Source: Rubrobacter marinus
GTDB lineage: Bacteria; Actinomycetota; Rubrobacteria; Rubrobacterales; Rubrobacteraceae
NCBI RefSeq assembly: GCF_011492965.1
Contig: NZ_CP045121.1
Span: 2,170,001 to 2,234,000, forward strand
Length of the DNA stretch: 64,000 nt
Direction of reading: 5' to 3'
Below the pieces are notes generated by a model, which ran no database searches, had not been told where the DNA came from, and saw only the letters and a list, made by a program, of their open reading frames with translations. Position 1 is the stretch's first letter. The number at the start of each line of letters is the position of its first letter. Both the position numbers and the translations under genes were made by a program. Positions 9,124 through 20,851 of this stretch are shown here, one piece after another.

Positions 9124-9761
9124 CTTCTCTCCTATCTTTTAATTGCGAGACTCCGCTGCTCTGCGCCACGCTCCCCAGCCGGGGCCCGAGGAGCTTCTCC
9201 ACGTACTTGCCTATCACGTCCGCCTCCAGGTTCACCCGGTCGCCGGGGACGAGCCCCTTGAGGTTCGTCGCCTCCCTCGTCTGCGGCAGGATGGAGACGG
9301 TGAACGAGCCCTCGCGGACGGAGGCGAGGGTGAGGCTGATCCCATCTACGCAGACGCTCCCCTTCTCGACGGCGTACCTGAGGACGCTCTGCGGGGCCGA
9401 GAACTCCCAGAGCTCGGCGTCCCCTCGGGCGTGACGCCAAGGACCTCCCCGACCCCGTCCACGTGCCCCTGCACGATGTGGCCCCGAAGCGCTTCTCGGG
9501 GGTCATGGCGCGCTCCAGGTTGACGGCGTCGCCCTCCCCGAGGCCCCCGAGCGCCGTCCGCCTGAGCGTCTCCTGCATGGCGTAGAAGACCAGCTTCTCG
9601 CCGTGGATCTCGTTGACGGTCAGGCATGCCCCGTTGACCGAGACCGAGTCGCCGATCCCGGTCCCCTCTGCGAGCCTCCCGGCCTCCACCTCGATCCGGG
9701 CCATCTCGCCCCCTTCGAGGGAGGCGACGCGCCCCGTCCCTTCGACCAGCCCCGTAAACAC
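9113..9761 (-). CDS. ribE: Riboflavin synthase alpha chain, frame broken twice as read
   Basis: Riboflavin synthase dismutates two lumazines to riboflavin. The N-terminus MFTGLVEGTGRVASLEGG and SVNGACLTV are typical. As read, the frame is lost after MTPEKRFG and again after GVTPEG. In both places one G is missing from a G run (four Gs where five restore the family sequence: GGHIVQGHVDGVGE, then DAELWEFS). With both restored the protein is 216 residues, the normal length, with VCVDGISLT and LVPGDRVNLE in the second half, ending at TAG (9115-9113) inside the start of ribBA. It is most likely intact in the organism. The second position in the operon fits. Confidence 0.85.
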
Positions 9762-9762
9762 C

Positions 9763-10865
9763 CTAGCTCTCCTCCGTTCTCGCCGGGTAGAGCGTCAGCG
9801 CGACGTCCTCCCCGAACCTCTCGACCTCATCGACGCGGAACCCCGGCGCCCTCCCGACCGCGTCCACCGCGAGAGACCCCATGAGCGGCGTCCCCCCCGA
9901 GCCCAGCACCTTCGGCGCGTAGAACACGGTGAGCTTGTCGGCCAGGCCCTCGCGGACGAACCTCCCGACGGTCTCCCCGCCCCCTCCACGAGCACGCCGC
10001 GGACGCCCCGCCGCCCCAGCTCGTCCAGCACGTAACCGAGGTCCATCCCCCGCCCGAGCCCCGGGCGCCGTCACGACCTCCACGCCGCGCCCGCGCAGCA
10101 CCTCCCCGTCGCGGCGTCGGCGTCCTCGCCGGAGAAGACGAGCACGGGGTCCGCGCCAACCGTCTCGACGAGCCGGCTCTGCGGGCTCAGGGTCAGATGC
10201 GGGTCGAGGACGACGCGGAGGACGGGCGGGGCCGCCTCGGGGAGGTCTCGCGGGGTGAGGAGGGGGTCGTCGAAGCGAGCGGTGCCCGCGCCGACGAGGA
10301 CCGCCCCGGCCTCGGCGCGCAGCTCGTGGGCGCGCCGTCGGGCGGCCTCGCCCGTGATCCACTTGCTCTCCCCGCCGGAGGCGGAGATCCTGCCGTCCAG
10401 CGACGACGCGAGCTTGAGGTGCACGAACGGCCGTCCCGTGGTCATCAGGTGGAGAAACTGCTCGTTCTGGCGGGCGAAGGACCCGTCGTCCAGAACCTCG
10501 ACCGCCACCCCGGCCTCGCGCAAGAGCTCCATGCTCCGGCCGCGCATCTTGGGGTTCGGATCGAGGTGGCCGGCGACGACGCGGCCGATGCCGGCCCTCA
10601 GGACGGCGTCCGTGCAGGGGGGCGTCTTGCCCTGGTGGTTGCAAGGTTCGAGGGTGACGAAGAGCTCGGCCCCGCGCGCCGCGGAGCCCGCCGCGTCGAG
10701 GGCCACGACCTCCGCGTGCTCCCTGCCCGCGCGAGCGTGCCAGCCCTCGCCTATGATCCCGCCGTCACGCACGACGACCGCCCCTACGAGGGGGTTCGGC
10801 GCCGCCGTGTAGCGTCCACGCTCCGCGAGTTCGCGGGCGCGGCGCATGAATACGTCCTGAGACAA
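9763..10865 (-). CDS. ribD: Bifunctional riboflavin deaminase/reductase RibD, frame broken as read
   Basis: The N-terminal half is the zinc deaminase: NPLVGAVVV, REHAEVVAL and PCNHQGKTPPCT hold the His and two Cys ligands. The C-terminal half is the 5-amino-6-ribosylaminouracil reductase (RPFVHLKLASSLDGRIS, KWITGEAAR). After EDADAATG the frame is lost. Four single-G losses in runs of G (near 10105, two near 10055-10075, and near 9975) restore a 368-residue enzyme ending VALTLYPARTEES. The start is TTG at 10865, four or five bases after AAAGGG, which is also the closing strand of the FMN riboswitch. It is the first gene of the rib operon. Confidence 0.85.
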
Positions 10866-10870
10866 CGCAC

Positions 10871-11051
10871 CCTTTCTCCCATCCGGACTCTGACCGTCGG
10901 CGCCGGACTACGGCTGGCGAGACCAGCCTTCACCGGCTCAACCCCGGATCTCTCCGTGAGGTTCGCGGGCTTTCCGCGGGACACAGTGCCCGCGGGATCA
11001 CCGCCGGTGCGGGAATTCCACCCGCCCCCGAAAAGCCATACGGGGCAAAGG
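10871..11051 (-). promoter_or_regulatory. FMN riboswitch (RFN element)
   Basis: Read on the minus strand, this contains the RFN consensus in order: CGGGTGGAATTCCCGCACC, GGCGGTGAT, AAAGCCCGCGA, a GATCCGG/CCGGTGAAGG arm, GCCGACGGT and AGAGTCCGGATGGGAGAAAGG. The closing helix P1 can form between CCTTT (11051-11047) and AAAGG (10875-10871). AAAGGG is also the only Shine-Dalgarno sequence for ribD (TTG at 10865), so FMN binding should hide it and shut down translation. No T-rich terminator is seen between the aptamer and the gene. It controls ribD-ribE-ribBA-ribH. Confidence 0.95.
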
Positions 11052-11107
11052 TACCACGCGCTCCAAATGCTTACAAGTAACGCGTGTTCGCCGCGGAGAG
11101 GGAGGCG

Positions 11108-11788
11108 TCAGGCCGGCCCCAGCGCCCCCTCTCCGGCCTCGACGATCCCGCGCATCCGGGCCGCCCTGTCCCCCCTGAAGACGGCGGAGCCGGCGACGAG
11201 AACCCGCGCTCCGGCCGCGACCATCAGGGGGGCGGTCTCCTCGGTGATGCCGCCGTCGACCTGGATGGGGAGGTCCGTCATCTCCCGCAGCCGGCGGACC
11301 TTCCCGACCATCTCAGGGATGAACGCCTGCCCGCCGAAGCCGGGGCTCACGCTCATCACGTTCACGTAATCGAGGTACGGCCACGCGTACTCCAGAACGC
11401 TCGGCGACATCGTCGGGCTCAGGGCGCAGCCTGCGTCAAGGCCCGCGTTCTTTATCGCTTCTAGGGTGCGGTGCAGGTGGGGGGTGGACTCGGGTTGCAC
11501 CTGGATGCTCGCCACCCCCGCCTCGACGAGGGCCGGGATCAGGGAGTCCGGACGCATGACCTGCAGGTGGGCGTCCACGGGGAGGTCCGTGGACGCCACG
11601 AGCGCGGCGGCGACCGCGGGCCCCACCGACAGGTTCGGCACGAAGTGGTTATCCATCACGTCGAAATGGACAAGCTCCGCCCCCCCGGCCTCCACCCGGC
11701 GAACCTCCTCGGCGAGGTTGGCGAAATCGGCCGCGAGGATGGAAGGAGCGCCCACTACCCTGTCGCCGACCGATCCAAAGAAACCCAA
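11108..11788 (-). CDS. rpe: Ribulose-phosphate 3-epimerase
   Basis: A TIM-barrel enzyme of the pentose phosphate pathway, interconverting ribulose 5-phosphate and xylulose 5-phosphate. The motifs are APSILAADFANL, HFDVMDNHFVPNLSVGP (metal and catalytic residues), VDAHLQVMRP, MSVSPGFGGQAF and VDGGI near the end. The frame is open to 11833, but TTG at 11788 is preferred because AAGGAG lies nine bases upstream; this gives 226 residues. It stands just upstream of the riboswitch of the rib operon on the same strand and supplies sugar phosphate to it metabolically, though no shared transcript is obvious. Confidence 0.9.
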   Translation of the reverse strand: MGFFGSVGDRVVGAPSILAADFANLAEEVRRVEAGGAELVHFDVMDNHFVPNLSVGPAVAAALVASTDLPVDAHLQVMRPDSLIPALVEAGVASIQVQPESTPHLHRTLEAIKNAGLDAGCALSPTMSPSVLEYAWPYLDYVNVMSVSPGFGGQAFIPEMVGKVRRLREMTDLPIQVDGGITEETAPLMVAAGARVLVAGSAVFRGDRAARMRGIVEAGEGALGPA

Positions 11789-12053
11789 AGAATTACGCTC
11801 CTTCCGGGCGGCGCGAGCCGCGAAGAACAGCAACGGAAGGTCGGAATTCTACAGCACAGTCTGGAGTGCGGGCTCCCAGCAAACCTGACCGCGAGAAGGT
11901 GCGCGACGCGCGACGAAACCCGCGCTATCGGCCGAACCCATGGTCGCGCGGCGGCCGTCCTACCCGATGCGATCTCCTGCGCGTAGCGCCTCCCGCGCTT
12001 AGAATCGTGGCACGTACCCTGGGGAGAAACCGGTGTCGGGAGGTGTGTCAGCC

Positions 12054-12539
12054 ATGCGGCCACGGATTCGGCCGTTCGAAGATCGAGACGCCGAGGCGGT
12101 AGTCGACTTCTCGCTGAGGGCGTGGGCGCCGGTCTTCGCGTCCCTGGAGAGGACGCTGGGGTCGGAGATCTTCCGGCGGCAGCATCCGGACTGGCGCGAA
12201 GACCAGCGGCGCGCGGTGGAGGACGTCTGCGACGCAGAGAACGGGCGGGTATGGGTCGCCGAGGTAGAAGGAGCCACCGTCGGCTTCGTCGCGGTCGAGC
12301 TCCATCATCCGGAGCGCGGCATGGGCGAGATCTCCATGCTGGCCGTCGACCCGGACCACCAGGGCGGTGGCATCGGAACGGCCCTGACCGAGTTCGCCCT
12401 TGAGAGGCTCAAAGAAGCCGGGATGAGAGTGGCGATGGTCGAGACGGGGGGAGACCCCGGGCACGCAGCGGCGCGCCGCACCTACGAGAAGGCCGGATAC
12501 GTCCACCTGCCGATAGCCAGGTACTTCAAGAACCTGTAG
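12054..12539 (+). CDS. GNAT family N-acetyltransferase
   Basis: A 161-residue single-domain GNAT acetyltransferase. RIRPFEDRDAEAVVDF opens the fold, VDPDHQGGGIGTALTEFAL is the acetyl-CoA pyrophosphate-binding motif A, and ARRTYEKAGY is the C-terminal motif B. The substrate is unknown. ATG at 12054 is preferred to GTG at 12033 because GGGAGG lies ten bases upstream. It is a lone gene on the plus strand between rpe and the sigma factor gene, which is convergent with it. Confidence 0.88.
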   Translation: MRPRIRPFEDRDAEAVVDFSLRAWAPVFASLERTLGSEIFRRQHPDWREDQRRAVEDVCDAENGRVWVAEVEGATVGFVAVELHHPERGMGEISMLAVDPDHQGGGIGTALTEFALERLKEAGMRVAMVETGGDPGHAAARRTYEKAGYVHLPIARYFKNL

Positions 12540-12668
12540 CCACGAGGGGCCGGAGAGTGCCCGAAGATCCCCTCCTCATCGGTTCGCGTTCCGTACCGGT
12601 TCGCCGCAAGAGGCTACCGCTCGCGGCTTTACCGCCGTGCTTCGCGCGCCACACGGACGGGGTCGCCG

Positions 12669-13421
12669 CTAGCGGCTGATCCTGTCCTTCAGGGACTTCA
12701 TCGAGGAGGCGATGATGCGCGAGACCTTGCGCTGGGGGAGCCCGAGGCGCTTGCCGATCTCCGTCTGGGAGAGGTCCTTGTAGAAGAAGAGGTAGACCAC
12801 CTTGCGCTGAATCTCGCTGAGAGAGTCCAGGCCCTGCTCCAGGAGGATGCGGTCCTCCACCGGCAGGGAGAACGAGTCGTACTGGAGGCTCTTGATCGCC
12901 CCGATGTTCGGCTCCTCGCCGTCGAAGCCGGGGGCGTCGAGGGAGGAGACGTTCGTGTTCAGGAAGAGCTTCATCACCTCCATCACGCCCTCGGGGGTCA
13001 CGTTCACCTCCGTGGCGATCTCGTCGACGAGCGGGGGCCGGCCGAGCTCCCCGGTGAGCTTCGTCGTCGCCTCGGCGATGCGGGAGTAGAGGCTCCGCGC
13101 CCACCGCGGCCTCTTCACGAGGCCCGTGTCGCGGAAGTGGTGGCGGAGCTCGCCGTCGATCATGGCGTAGGCGTAGGAGCTGAAGCGGGCGTTCGAGTCC
13201 GTCTTGTAGCCGTTCACGGCCTTGATGAGGCCCACGTAGCCGACCTGCAAGAGGTCCTCGTAGGTCTCGCCCGAGGAGCCCGAGTAGCGGCGGACGATGT
13301 GGTTGAGGATCTTTCCGTGGATCGAGAAGATCCGCTCCACCGCCCGTCGGTCGCCCTTCTCGCGGTAGGCCCGTATGAGCCGCACGACGCGGTCGTTCTC
13401 CACCTGCCCCACGGCGGCCAT
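12669..13421 (-). CDS. Sigma-70 family alternative sigma factor (SigB/F/G type)
   Basis: A 250-residue sigma factor with regions 2, 3 and 4. Region 2 is LLQVGYVGLIKAVNGY, then ARFSSYAYAMIDGELRHHFRD; region 3 has LGRPPLVDEIATEVNVTPEG; region 4 is LSEIQRKVVYLFFYKDLSQTEIGKRLGLPQRKVSRI, a normal helix-turn-helix. GELRHHFRD is the SigB/F/G stress and sporulation signature rather than FliA/WhiG. No anti-sigma gene is adjacent. The start is ATG at 13421 with a weak ribosome site. A TAAA-N16-CCCGATAA promoter lies about 230 bases upstream, so the gene may have a long leader and belong to the same regulon as the pilus genes. Confidence 0.9.
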   Translation of the reverse strand: MAAVGQVENDRVVRLIRAYREKGDRRAVERIFSIHGKILNHIVRRYSGSSGETYEDLLQVGYVGLIKAVNGYKTDSNARFSSYAYAMIDGELRHHFRDTGLVKRPRWARSLYSRIAEATTKLTGELGRPPLVDEIATEVNVTPEGVMEVMKLFLNTNVSSLDAPGFDGEEPNIGAIKSLQYDSFSLPVEDRILLEQGLDSLSEIQRKVVYLFFYKDLSQTEIGKRLGLPQRKVSRIIASSMKSLKDRISR

Positions 13422-13645
13422 AGGGTTCCGCTATCCCCTTCTGTAAGGTCTCAGCCTACCTCGGAGCGCGAGGCGCCGAGGGTCGGACGGATGATCTCGA
13501 ATGCTTCGTGCCGCCCTCCCTCAGCGCAACCGGAAATTCCTTGAAGGGTCGCCGGGAGCGCTGCAGAGATGGCAACTTTTCCACGATCGTTCCTCACGCC
13601 CTCAACCCCTTCCGTCCGGGTCCGTCAGATCTAGCGACTACATGG

Positions 13646-13673
13646 TTATCGGGCAGCGCGAGAGAAACCTTTA
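13646..13673 (-). promoter_or_regulatory. Sigma-28/WhiG-like promoter upstream of the sigma factor gene
   Basis: TAAA at 13673-13670, 16 bases, then CCCGATAA at 13653-13646, read on the minus strand. This matches the sigma-28 family form TAAA-N15/16-GCCGATAA except for the first base of the -10. The same 16-base spacing is found before pilT and upstream of pilB. Transcription would start near 13638, leaving a leader of about 215 bases before the sigma gene. Confidence 0.5.
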
Positions 13674-14183
13674 GCCGCGCTTCAAGTGCATGCCTCGGAA
13701 CTTCCGGACAGGCGAGCAGATCGACGCCCATGCTCGCATGGTTACGCCCGGCCTGCACGGTCCCATCCGGAGAAGTTGCCACCGGGAAGGCTCCTAGCGT
13801 TCCCTGCGCGCCACCGGAGCCGGGTCGGCTCTTACCAGCGACCGGGGGCACCATTCAAGCTGGACACAGGGTTCGCCCGCGCGACGGAGCTTGGCGCTTT
13901 TACAGCTTCAACTACCGTGCTCCAGCGATGAGGAATCGCTCGAAAAAGGTAAAATCAACGTCCGCTTCCGGGTACGGCTCAGACAAGTACGAAGGGCCCC
14001 GATGTCTACGGCGTCCCGCAGGTCTGTCTCCGATGTACTTCCTTGACCACCAGGAAAACGGCATGCTTCGTTTCGCTTGGAACACTAAGGGACCCGGACC
14101 TGAAACCCTGCCCGTCACGGACCGAGCGTTCGGTTCGTGCGCATGTGCTGCCGATCGAGGAAACGTCGGTAATGGGGTGGCGG
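13674..14183 (-). other. Gene-poor stretch, possible decayed sequence
   Basis: No convincing gene is seen on either strand here or in the leader just below it. Open frames exist (a plus-strand frame 13508-14386, minus-strand frames at 13594-13854 and 13912-14118) but they resemble no family, have poor codon character and no ribosome sites. Base composition is visibly less GC-rich than in the neighbours around 13900-14150. It may be the remains of inactivated genes. Confidence 0.4.
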
Positions 14184-14384
14184 CTAGTCCTCGTTCAGGA
14201 GCGCCTCGATCTCTTCGTCCAACAATACCAGCTCCCAGCTCCGCACCAGCGCCCCATTTTCGAAAGCGCCGAAACCCTTCACCCGCATCACTTCGGGGTG
14301 GCTGGCAACGGGTTCTGCGTCCACGACGACGTCTTTGGCGAGACGGGCGTACCTGGGGACGTTTTGCGTTATCCGTATCTTCAT
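14184..14384 (-). CDS. Small acidic protein of unknown function
   Basis: Sixty-six residues from ATG at 14384, which is preceded by GGAGGAG, a very strong ribosome site; an in-frame ATG at 14402 has none. The N-terminal third is basic (MKIRITQNVPRYARLAKDVV), and the C-terminus is strongly acidic (LVLLDEEIEALLNED). No known domain is recognised. It is an isolated gene in the poor region between the sigma factor and pilC. The good ribosome site and sensible codon use argue that it is real. Confidence 0.6.
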   Translation of the reverse strand: MKIRITQNVPRYARLAKDVVVDAEPVASHPEVMRVKGFGAFENGALVRSWELVLLDEEIEALLNED

Positions 14385-14636
14385 AGCTCCTCCATTTGCC
14401 ATTCTTGCATACGAGCGGGCTCTGATCTTGTGCGTTCGCTTACGTTTCGTTGGCCGCCTGCCTTGTCTGGCTGAGTACTATAGGCTCGCCCGAGAGGATT
14501 CTGGAAGGCTATAGTCCTTGCGGGTTGGATGCCCACTGCTTGGAACGGTCAAACTCCGGGCGCGGCAGAGCTCATGCACTGGAGACTGCGGACGATGCAC
14601 GCATGAGAGGGAGTGAGATGAACCTGGTGGCCAGAG

Positions 14637-14666
14637 TTGAAGCTTCTGGCTCCTCTTCGGTAGGAT
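14637..14666 (+). promoter_or_regulatory. Promoter giving a leaderless transcript of the response-regulator fragment
   Basis: TTGAAG at 14637-14642 and TAGGAT at 14661-14666, 18 bases apart. Transcription would begin at or one base before GTG 14674, so the message would be leaderless. This is the best -35/-10 pair seen near a leaderless start in the window. Confidence 0.5.
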
Positions 14667-14673
14667 CCTGGCC

Positions 14674-14889
14674 GTGATCGTTCGGGGTCTCGTCGTGGAA
14701 GACGAGCAAAACCCCTTGAATCTGCTCCGGAAGTACCTGGAGAGGGAGGGGTTCGAGGTCCACGGTGCCCTCGACGGTCTAGAGGCGCTCGAGGTCGCCC
14801 GGCGGACTGAGCCCCTGCCGCCCGCGCTCCTTGCATCCACTGCCCGTCCCCCTACTGGGTCCTCCCGGACCCGCTCGTATGCTCCGTAA
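14674..14889 (+). pseudogene. Truncated response-regulator receiver domain
   Basis: The first 47 codons read as the start of a two-component receiver domain: GLVVEDEQNPLNLLRKYLEREGF, then EVHGALDGLEALEVARR. After RRTEP (about 14815) the similarity stops abruptly. The phospho-acceptor Asp strand, which should follow at once, is absent from all three forward frames, and the remaining 24 codons are unlike any receiver. So only about the first 40 percent of the domain remains and it cannot be phosphorylated. No histidine kinase is nearby. It is probably the relic of a rearrangement that removed the rest of the gene. Confidence 0.7.
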
Positions 14890-15207
14890 TGGGTCGCACC
14901 CGCCCCGCAAGCATCGACCCGCCATCCGTGCGGCTTCTCCGCCCTTGGCACCGCCGATCCGCACAGGCCGTTCTACTTCGACACCTACATACAGACCGGT
15001 TAATCCAGAATCGAATGCACATCTTCGCCACACCGAACCGGTTTAGAAGCGACAGAGCGTCGCGGCAGAGCCGCCGAGAGCCACGCTCGGGCCGAAAGCC
15101 CCGGGAGCGAAGAGGCTCAGGAAGTCTGCAGACATACTAGACGACTTGAGCGCGAAGGGCTTATGCCATTCGTCGTCGATAGCCGAAGCTACGCTCGTTA
15201 CGGAATC
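14890..15207. other. No gene recognised
   Basis: About 320 bases after the receiver fragment with no frame worth calling on either strand. The sequence is less GC-rich than its surroundings and continues the gene-poor stretch that begins near 13.5 kb. Confidence 0.5.
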
Positions 15208-15246
15208 AAACCCACTGTACCGAACGCTGCCCGGCACAGTGGGTTT
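15208..15246 (-). terminator. Hairpin terminator after pilC
   Basis: AAACCCACTGT at 15208-15218 and its exact complement at 15236-15246 form an 11-bp stem with a 17-base loop. On the minus strand the stem ends in GGGTTT and is followed by GATTCC. It lies about 70 bases after the pilC stop, with no other gene in between. Confidence 0.55.
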
Positions 15247-15316
15247 CGAGAAACGCTTCAGAATCGAGGCTAATCGAGGTTGAAACCCCGGGTTATCCTC
15301 AGACCTTACATCTCCG

Positions 15317-16528
15317 CTACTCGATAAGCTCGAAGATCTTGAACATCGGCAGGTACATCGCCACGATTATGCCGCCGACGATGCCGCCGACGACCACGAT
15401 CATCAACGGCTCGATGATCGAGGTCAGCGCCTTGACTGCGGCGTCGACCTCCGACTCGTAGAACTCGGCGATCTTCGTAAGCATCCCGTCGATGTCGCCC
15501 GTCTCCTCGCCGACCGCGATCATTCGGGTCACCATCGGAGGGAACGCCGCCTCCTCTTCGAGCGGCTGGTAGATCGGCAGGCCCTCCCGGATCGCCTGGC
15601 GGCTCTTCAGGAGCGCCTTCTCGATCACCCAGTTGCCGGACGACGTCGCCGTGATCTCCAGGGCCTGCAGAATAGGGACGCCGGCCGCGCTCAGGGTGCC
15701 CAGGGTGCGGGCGAAGCGGGCGAGGGCGACCTTGTGGATGATGTCCCCGATCTTGGCCGGTATCTTCAGCATCGCCGGATCGACGACCTTGCGCCCGTTC
15801 TCGGTCTTGCGCCACCTCAGGAAGAAGACCACGCCGCCGATCAGACCCGCGTAGACGAAGACGCCGAAGATGCTCGTCAGGATGCCGGAGAGGCCCATCG
15901 CGACCCTCGTCGGGAGCGGCAGGTCGCCGCCGAGGTCCTCGAACATCTTGGCGAAGATCGGGACGATAAAGATCAGCATGAACGAGGCGGCCAGGATCGC
16001 GAGCACGAGGACGACGATGGGGTACGTCATCGCGCTCTTGACCTTGCGGCGGAGCTCTTGGTCGTTCTCGAGCTGCTGGGCGATGCGGAGCAGCACCTCG
16101 TCGAGGATGCCGCCGATCTCGCCGGCGCGGACCATCTCGGTGTAGAGCTTGCTGAAGATCTTCGGGTGCTTGTCCAGGGCCTCGGAGAGGGCGAGGCCCG
16201 CCTCGACGTCCTTGCGCACGTCTTCGAGGACGTCCTTGAGCTTCTTGTTGTCCGTCTGCTCGGTGAGGACGTAGAGGCACCGCACGATCGGGAGGCCGGC
16301 GTTGATCATCGTCGCGAACTGGCGCGTGAAGACGACGAGGTCGGCGAGCTTGACCTTCTTAAAGGGCTCGAGGATGTCCTTCTGCCCGACGCCCTGCTCC
16401 TTGATGTCGATGACGAGCAGGCCCTGCTGCCTCAGCGCCGTCGCCACGCTCATCGTGTCGTTACCCTCGATCTTGTCCTCGAGGATCTCGCCCGCCCGGC
16501 TACGGGCCTTGTAGGTGAATTGCGCCAA
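15317..16528 (-). CDS. pilC: Type IV pilus inner-membrane platform protein PilC
   Basis: A 403-residue T2SSF-family protein, the inner-membrane platform on which the pilus motor acts. There are two repeats of the T2SSF domain (about 68-190 and 270-395): FTRQFATMINAGLPIVRCL and ARTLGTLSAAGVPILQALE. Three membrane segments lie at about 168-192, 222-242 and 375-396 (PIVVLVLAILAASFMLIFIVP is the first). AGEIGG and VGEETG are the two conserved family motifs. ATG at 16528 has GGAAGG upstream. It follows pilT by 33 bases, and they are almost certainly co-transcribed. Confidence 0.95.
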   Translation of the reverse strand: MAQFTYKARSRAGEILEDKIEGNDTMSVATALRQQGLLVIDIKEQGVGQKDILEPFKKVKLADLVVFTRQFATMINAGLPIVRCLYVLTEQTDNKKLKDVLEDVRKDVEAGLALSEALDKHPKIFSKLYTEMVRAGEIGGILDEVLLRIAQQLENDQELRRKVKSAMTYPIVVLVLAILAASFMLIFIVPIFAKMFEDLGGDLPLPTRVAMGLSGILTSIFGVFVYAGLIGGVVFFLRWRKTENGRKVVDPAMLKIPAKIGDIIHKVALARFARTLGTLSAAGVPILQALEITATSSGNWVIEKALLKSRQAIREGLPIYQPLEEEAAFPPMVTRMIAVGEETGDIDGMLTKIAEFYESEVDAAVKALTSIIEPLMIVVVGGIVGGIIVAMYLPMFKIFELIE

Positions 16529-16561
16529 AGTAAGCCTTCCTCTCCGTCCTACCCCTGGGGC

Positions 16562-17704
16562 CTAGCGCCGACTTCCGAAGGCCGCGTAACCGGATTTCGC
16601 AGGCGCCGCCGCTACGGGCGCCTGCGGCGTCGCGCCGGAGCCGCCCATCAGCCGCTTCAACTCGTCGGGGTTGCTGGAGCGCTTCTCGGCCTCCTCGCGC
16701 GAGATCTCGCCCTTACGGACGAGCTCCACGAGGGCGGCGTCCATCGTCTGCATCCCGAACTTCCCGCCCGTCTGCATGGCGGAGTAGATCTGGTGGTTCT
16801 TCCCCTCGCGGATGAGGTTCCTGACGCCCGGCGTCGGCACGAGGATCTCGCAGGCCACGACCCGCCCCTTGCCGTCGCGCTTCGGGATCAGGGTCTGCGT
16901 CACGATGCCCTGGAGCGCGATGGCGAGCTGCGCCCTGACCTGGCCCTGCTGGCTCGGCGGGAAGACGTCGATGATCCGGTCGACGGTCTGCGGGGCGTCC
17001 TGGGTGTGGAGGGTGCCGTAGACGAGGTGGCCGGTCTCGGCCGCGCTGATGGCGAGCCCGATCGTCTCGAGGTCGCGCATCTCGCCGACGAGGATGACGT
17101 CCGGGTCCTGCCTGAGCACGTGCTTGAGGGCCTGGGCGAAGGACTTGGTGTCCTGGTTGACCTCGCGCTGGTTCACGATGCACTTCTTGTGCTGGTGGAG
17201 GAACTCTATGGGGTCCTCCACGCTCATGATGTGCTCGGCGCGCTCGCGGTTGATCTTGTCGATCATCGAGGCGAGGGTGGTCGACTTGCCCGAGCCGGTC
17301 GGCCCCGTGACGAGGACGAGCCCGCGCGGCTTCTCGGCCATCTGCTCGATCGCGTGCGGGAGCCCGAGCTCGCTGAAGTCCTTGATCTCGTGCGGGATCG
17401 TCCGGAACGCCGCCCCCATCGAGCCGCGCTGAAAGTACACGTTGACACGGAAGCGGGCCGTCCGCGGCAGCGTGTACGCGAAGTCGAGCTCCCACTCGCT
17501 CTCAAGCCGCTGGCGCTGGTCGTTGGAGAGGATGTCGTAGACCATCTCGCGCGTCATCTGGCCCGTCAGCGGCGGGTAGTCCAGGGGCTGGACCTTGCCG
17601 TGTACCCGGATCATCGGGGGCAGGCCCACGGTGATGTGCAGGTCGCTGGCCCCCGCTTTTATGGCGTCGAACAGGTAGTCGTTGAGCCCGCTCTCTAGCA
17701 TCAT
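16562..17704 (-). CDS. pilT: Type IV pilus retraction ATPase PilT
   Basis: A 380-residue hexameric ATPase that disassembles the pilus and powers twitching. SDLHITVGLPPMIRVHG opens the N-terminal domain, Walker A GPTGSGKSTT is at 134-143, the Asp box is VEDPIEFLH, Walker B is VILVGEMRD, TLHTQDA is the His box, and GVRNLIREGK is the PilT-specific retraction motif. ATG at 17704 or 17701 is served by GGAGGG. A textbook sigma-28-like promoter lies 43 bases upstream, separating pilT-pilC from pilB in expression. The last 40 residues are a Gly/Ala-rich tail. Confidence 0.96.
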   Translation of the reverse strand: MMLESGLNDYLFDAIKAGASDLHITVGLPPMIRVHGKVQPLDYPPLTGQMTREMVYDILSNDQRQRLESEWELDFAYTLPRTARFRVNVYFQRGSMGAAFRTIPHEIKDFSELGLPHAIEQMAEKPRGLVLVTGPTGSGKSTTLASMIDKINRERAEHIMSVEDPIEFLHQHKKCIVNQREVNQDTKSFAQALKHVLRQDPDVILVGEMRDLETIGLAISAAETGHLVYGTLHTQDAPQTVDRIIDVFPPSQQGQVRAQLAIALQGIVTQTLIPKRDGKGRVVACEILVPTPGVRNLIREGKNHQIYSAMQTGGKFGMQTMDAALVELVRKGEISREEAEKRSSNPDELKRLMGGSGATPQAPVAAAPAKSGYAAFGSRR

Positions 17705-17746
17705 CTCGTGTTCCCTCCGCAGTGTTAGTCGGTTCCGCTCAACGAC

Positions 17747-17774
17747 TTATCGGCACAACCAAGCCGGAACTTTA
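17747..17774 (-). promoter_or_regulatory. Sigma-28/WhiG-like promoter for pilT-pilC
   Basis: TAAAGTT begins at 17774, and GCCGATAA lies at 17754-17747, with exactly 16 bases between TAAA and the -10. Both elements match the sigma-28 family consensus. Transcription would start near 17740, giving a leader of about 36 bases that contains the GGAGGG ribosome site of pilT. Confidence 0.65.
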
Positions 17775-17794
17775 GCCGCTTACAATGCTTGGCG

Positions 17795-20851
<3,057 letters not shown>

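Noticed and set aside
9346..10159. Programmed ribosomal frameshifting in ribE and ribD
   Set aside because: There are too many shifts in two genes, all of one kind, without slippery heptamers or stimulating structures. The same pattern occurs in eight other genes. Sequence error is simpler.
13508..14386. Plus-strand frame of 292 codons in the gene-poor region
   Set aside because: There is no ribosome site or family resemblance, the composition is Arg/Ser/Pro-rich and irregular, and it runs across the well-supported small gene on the other strand.
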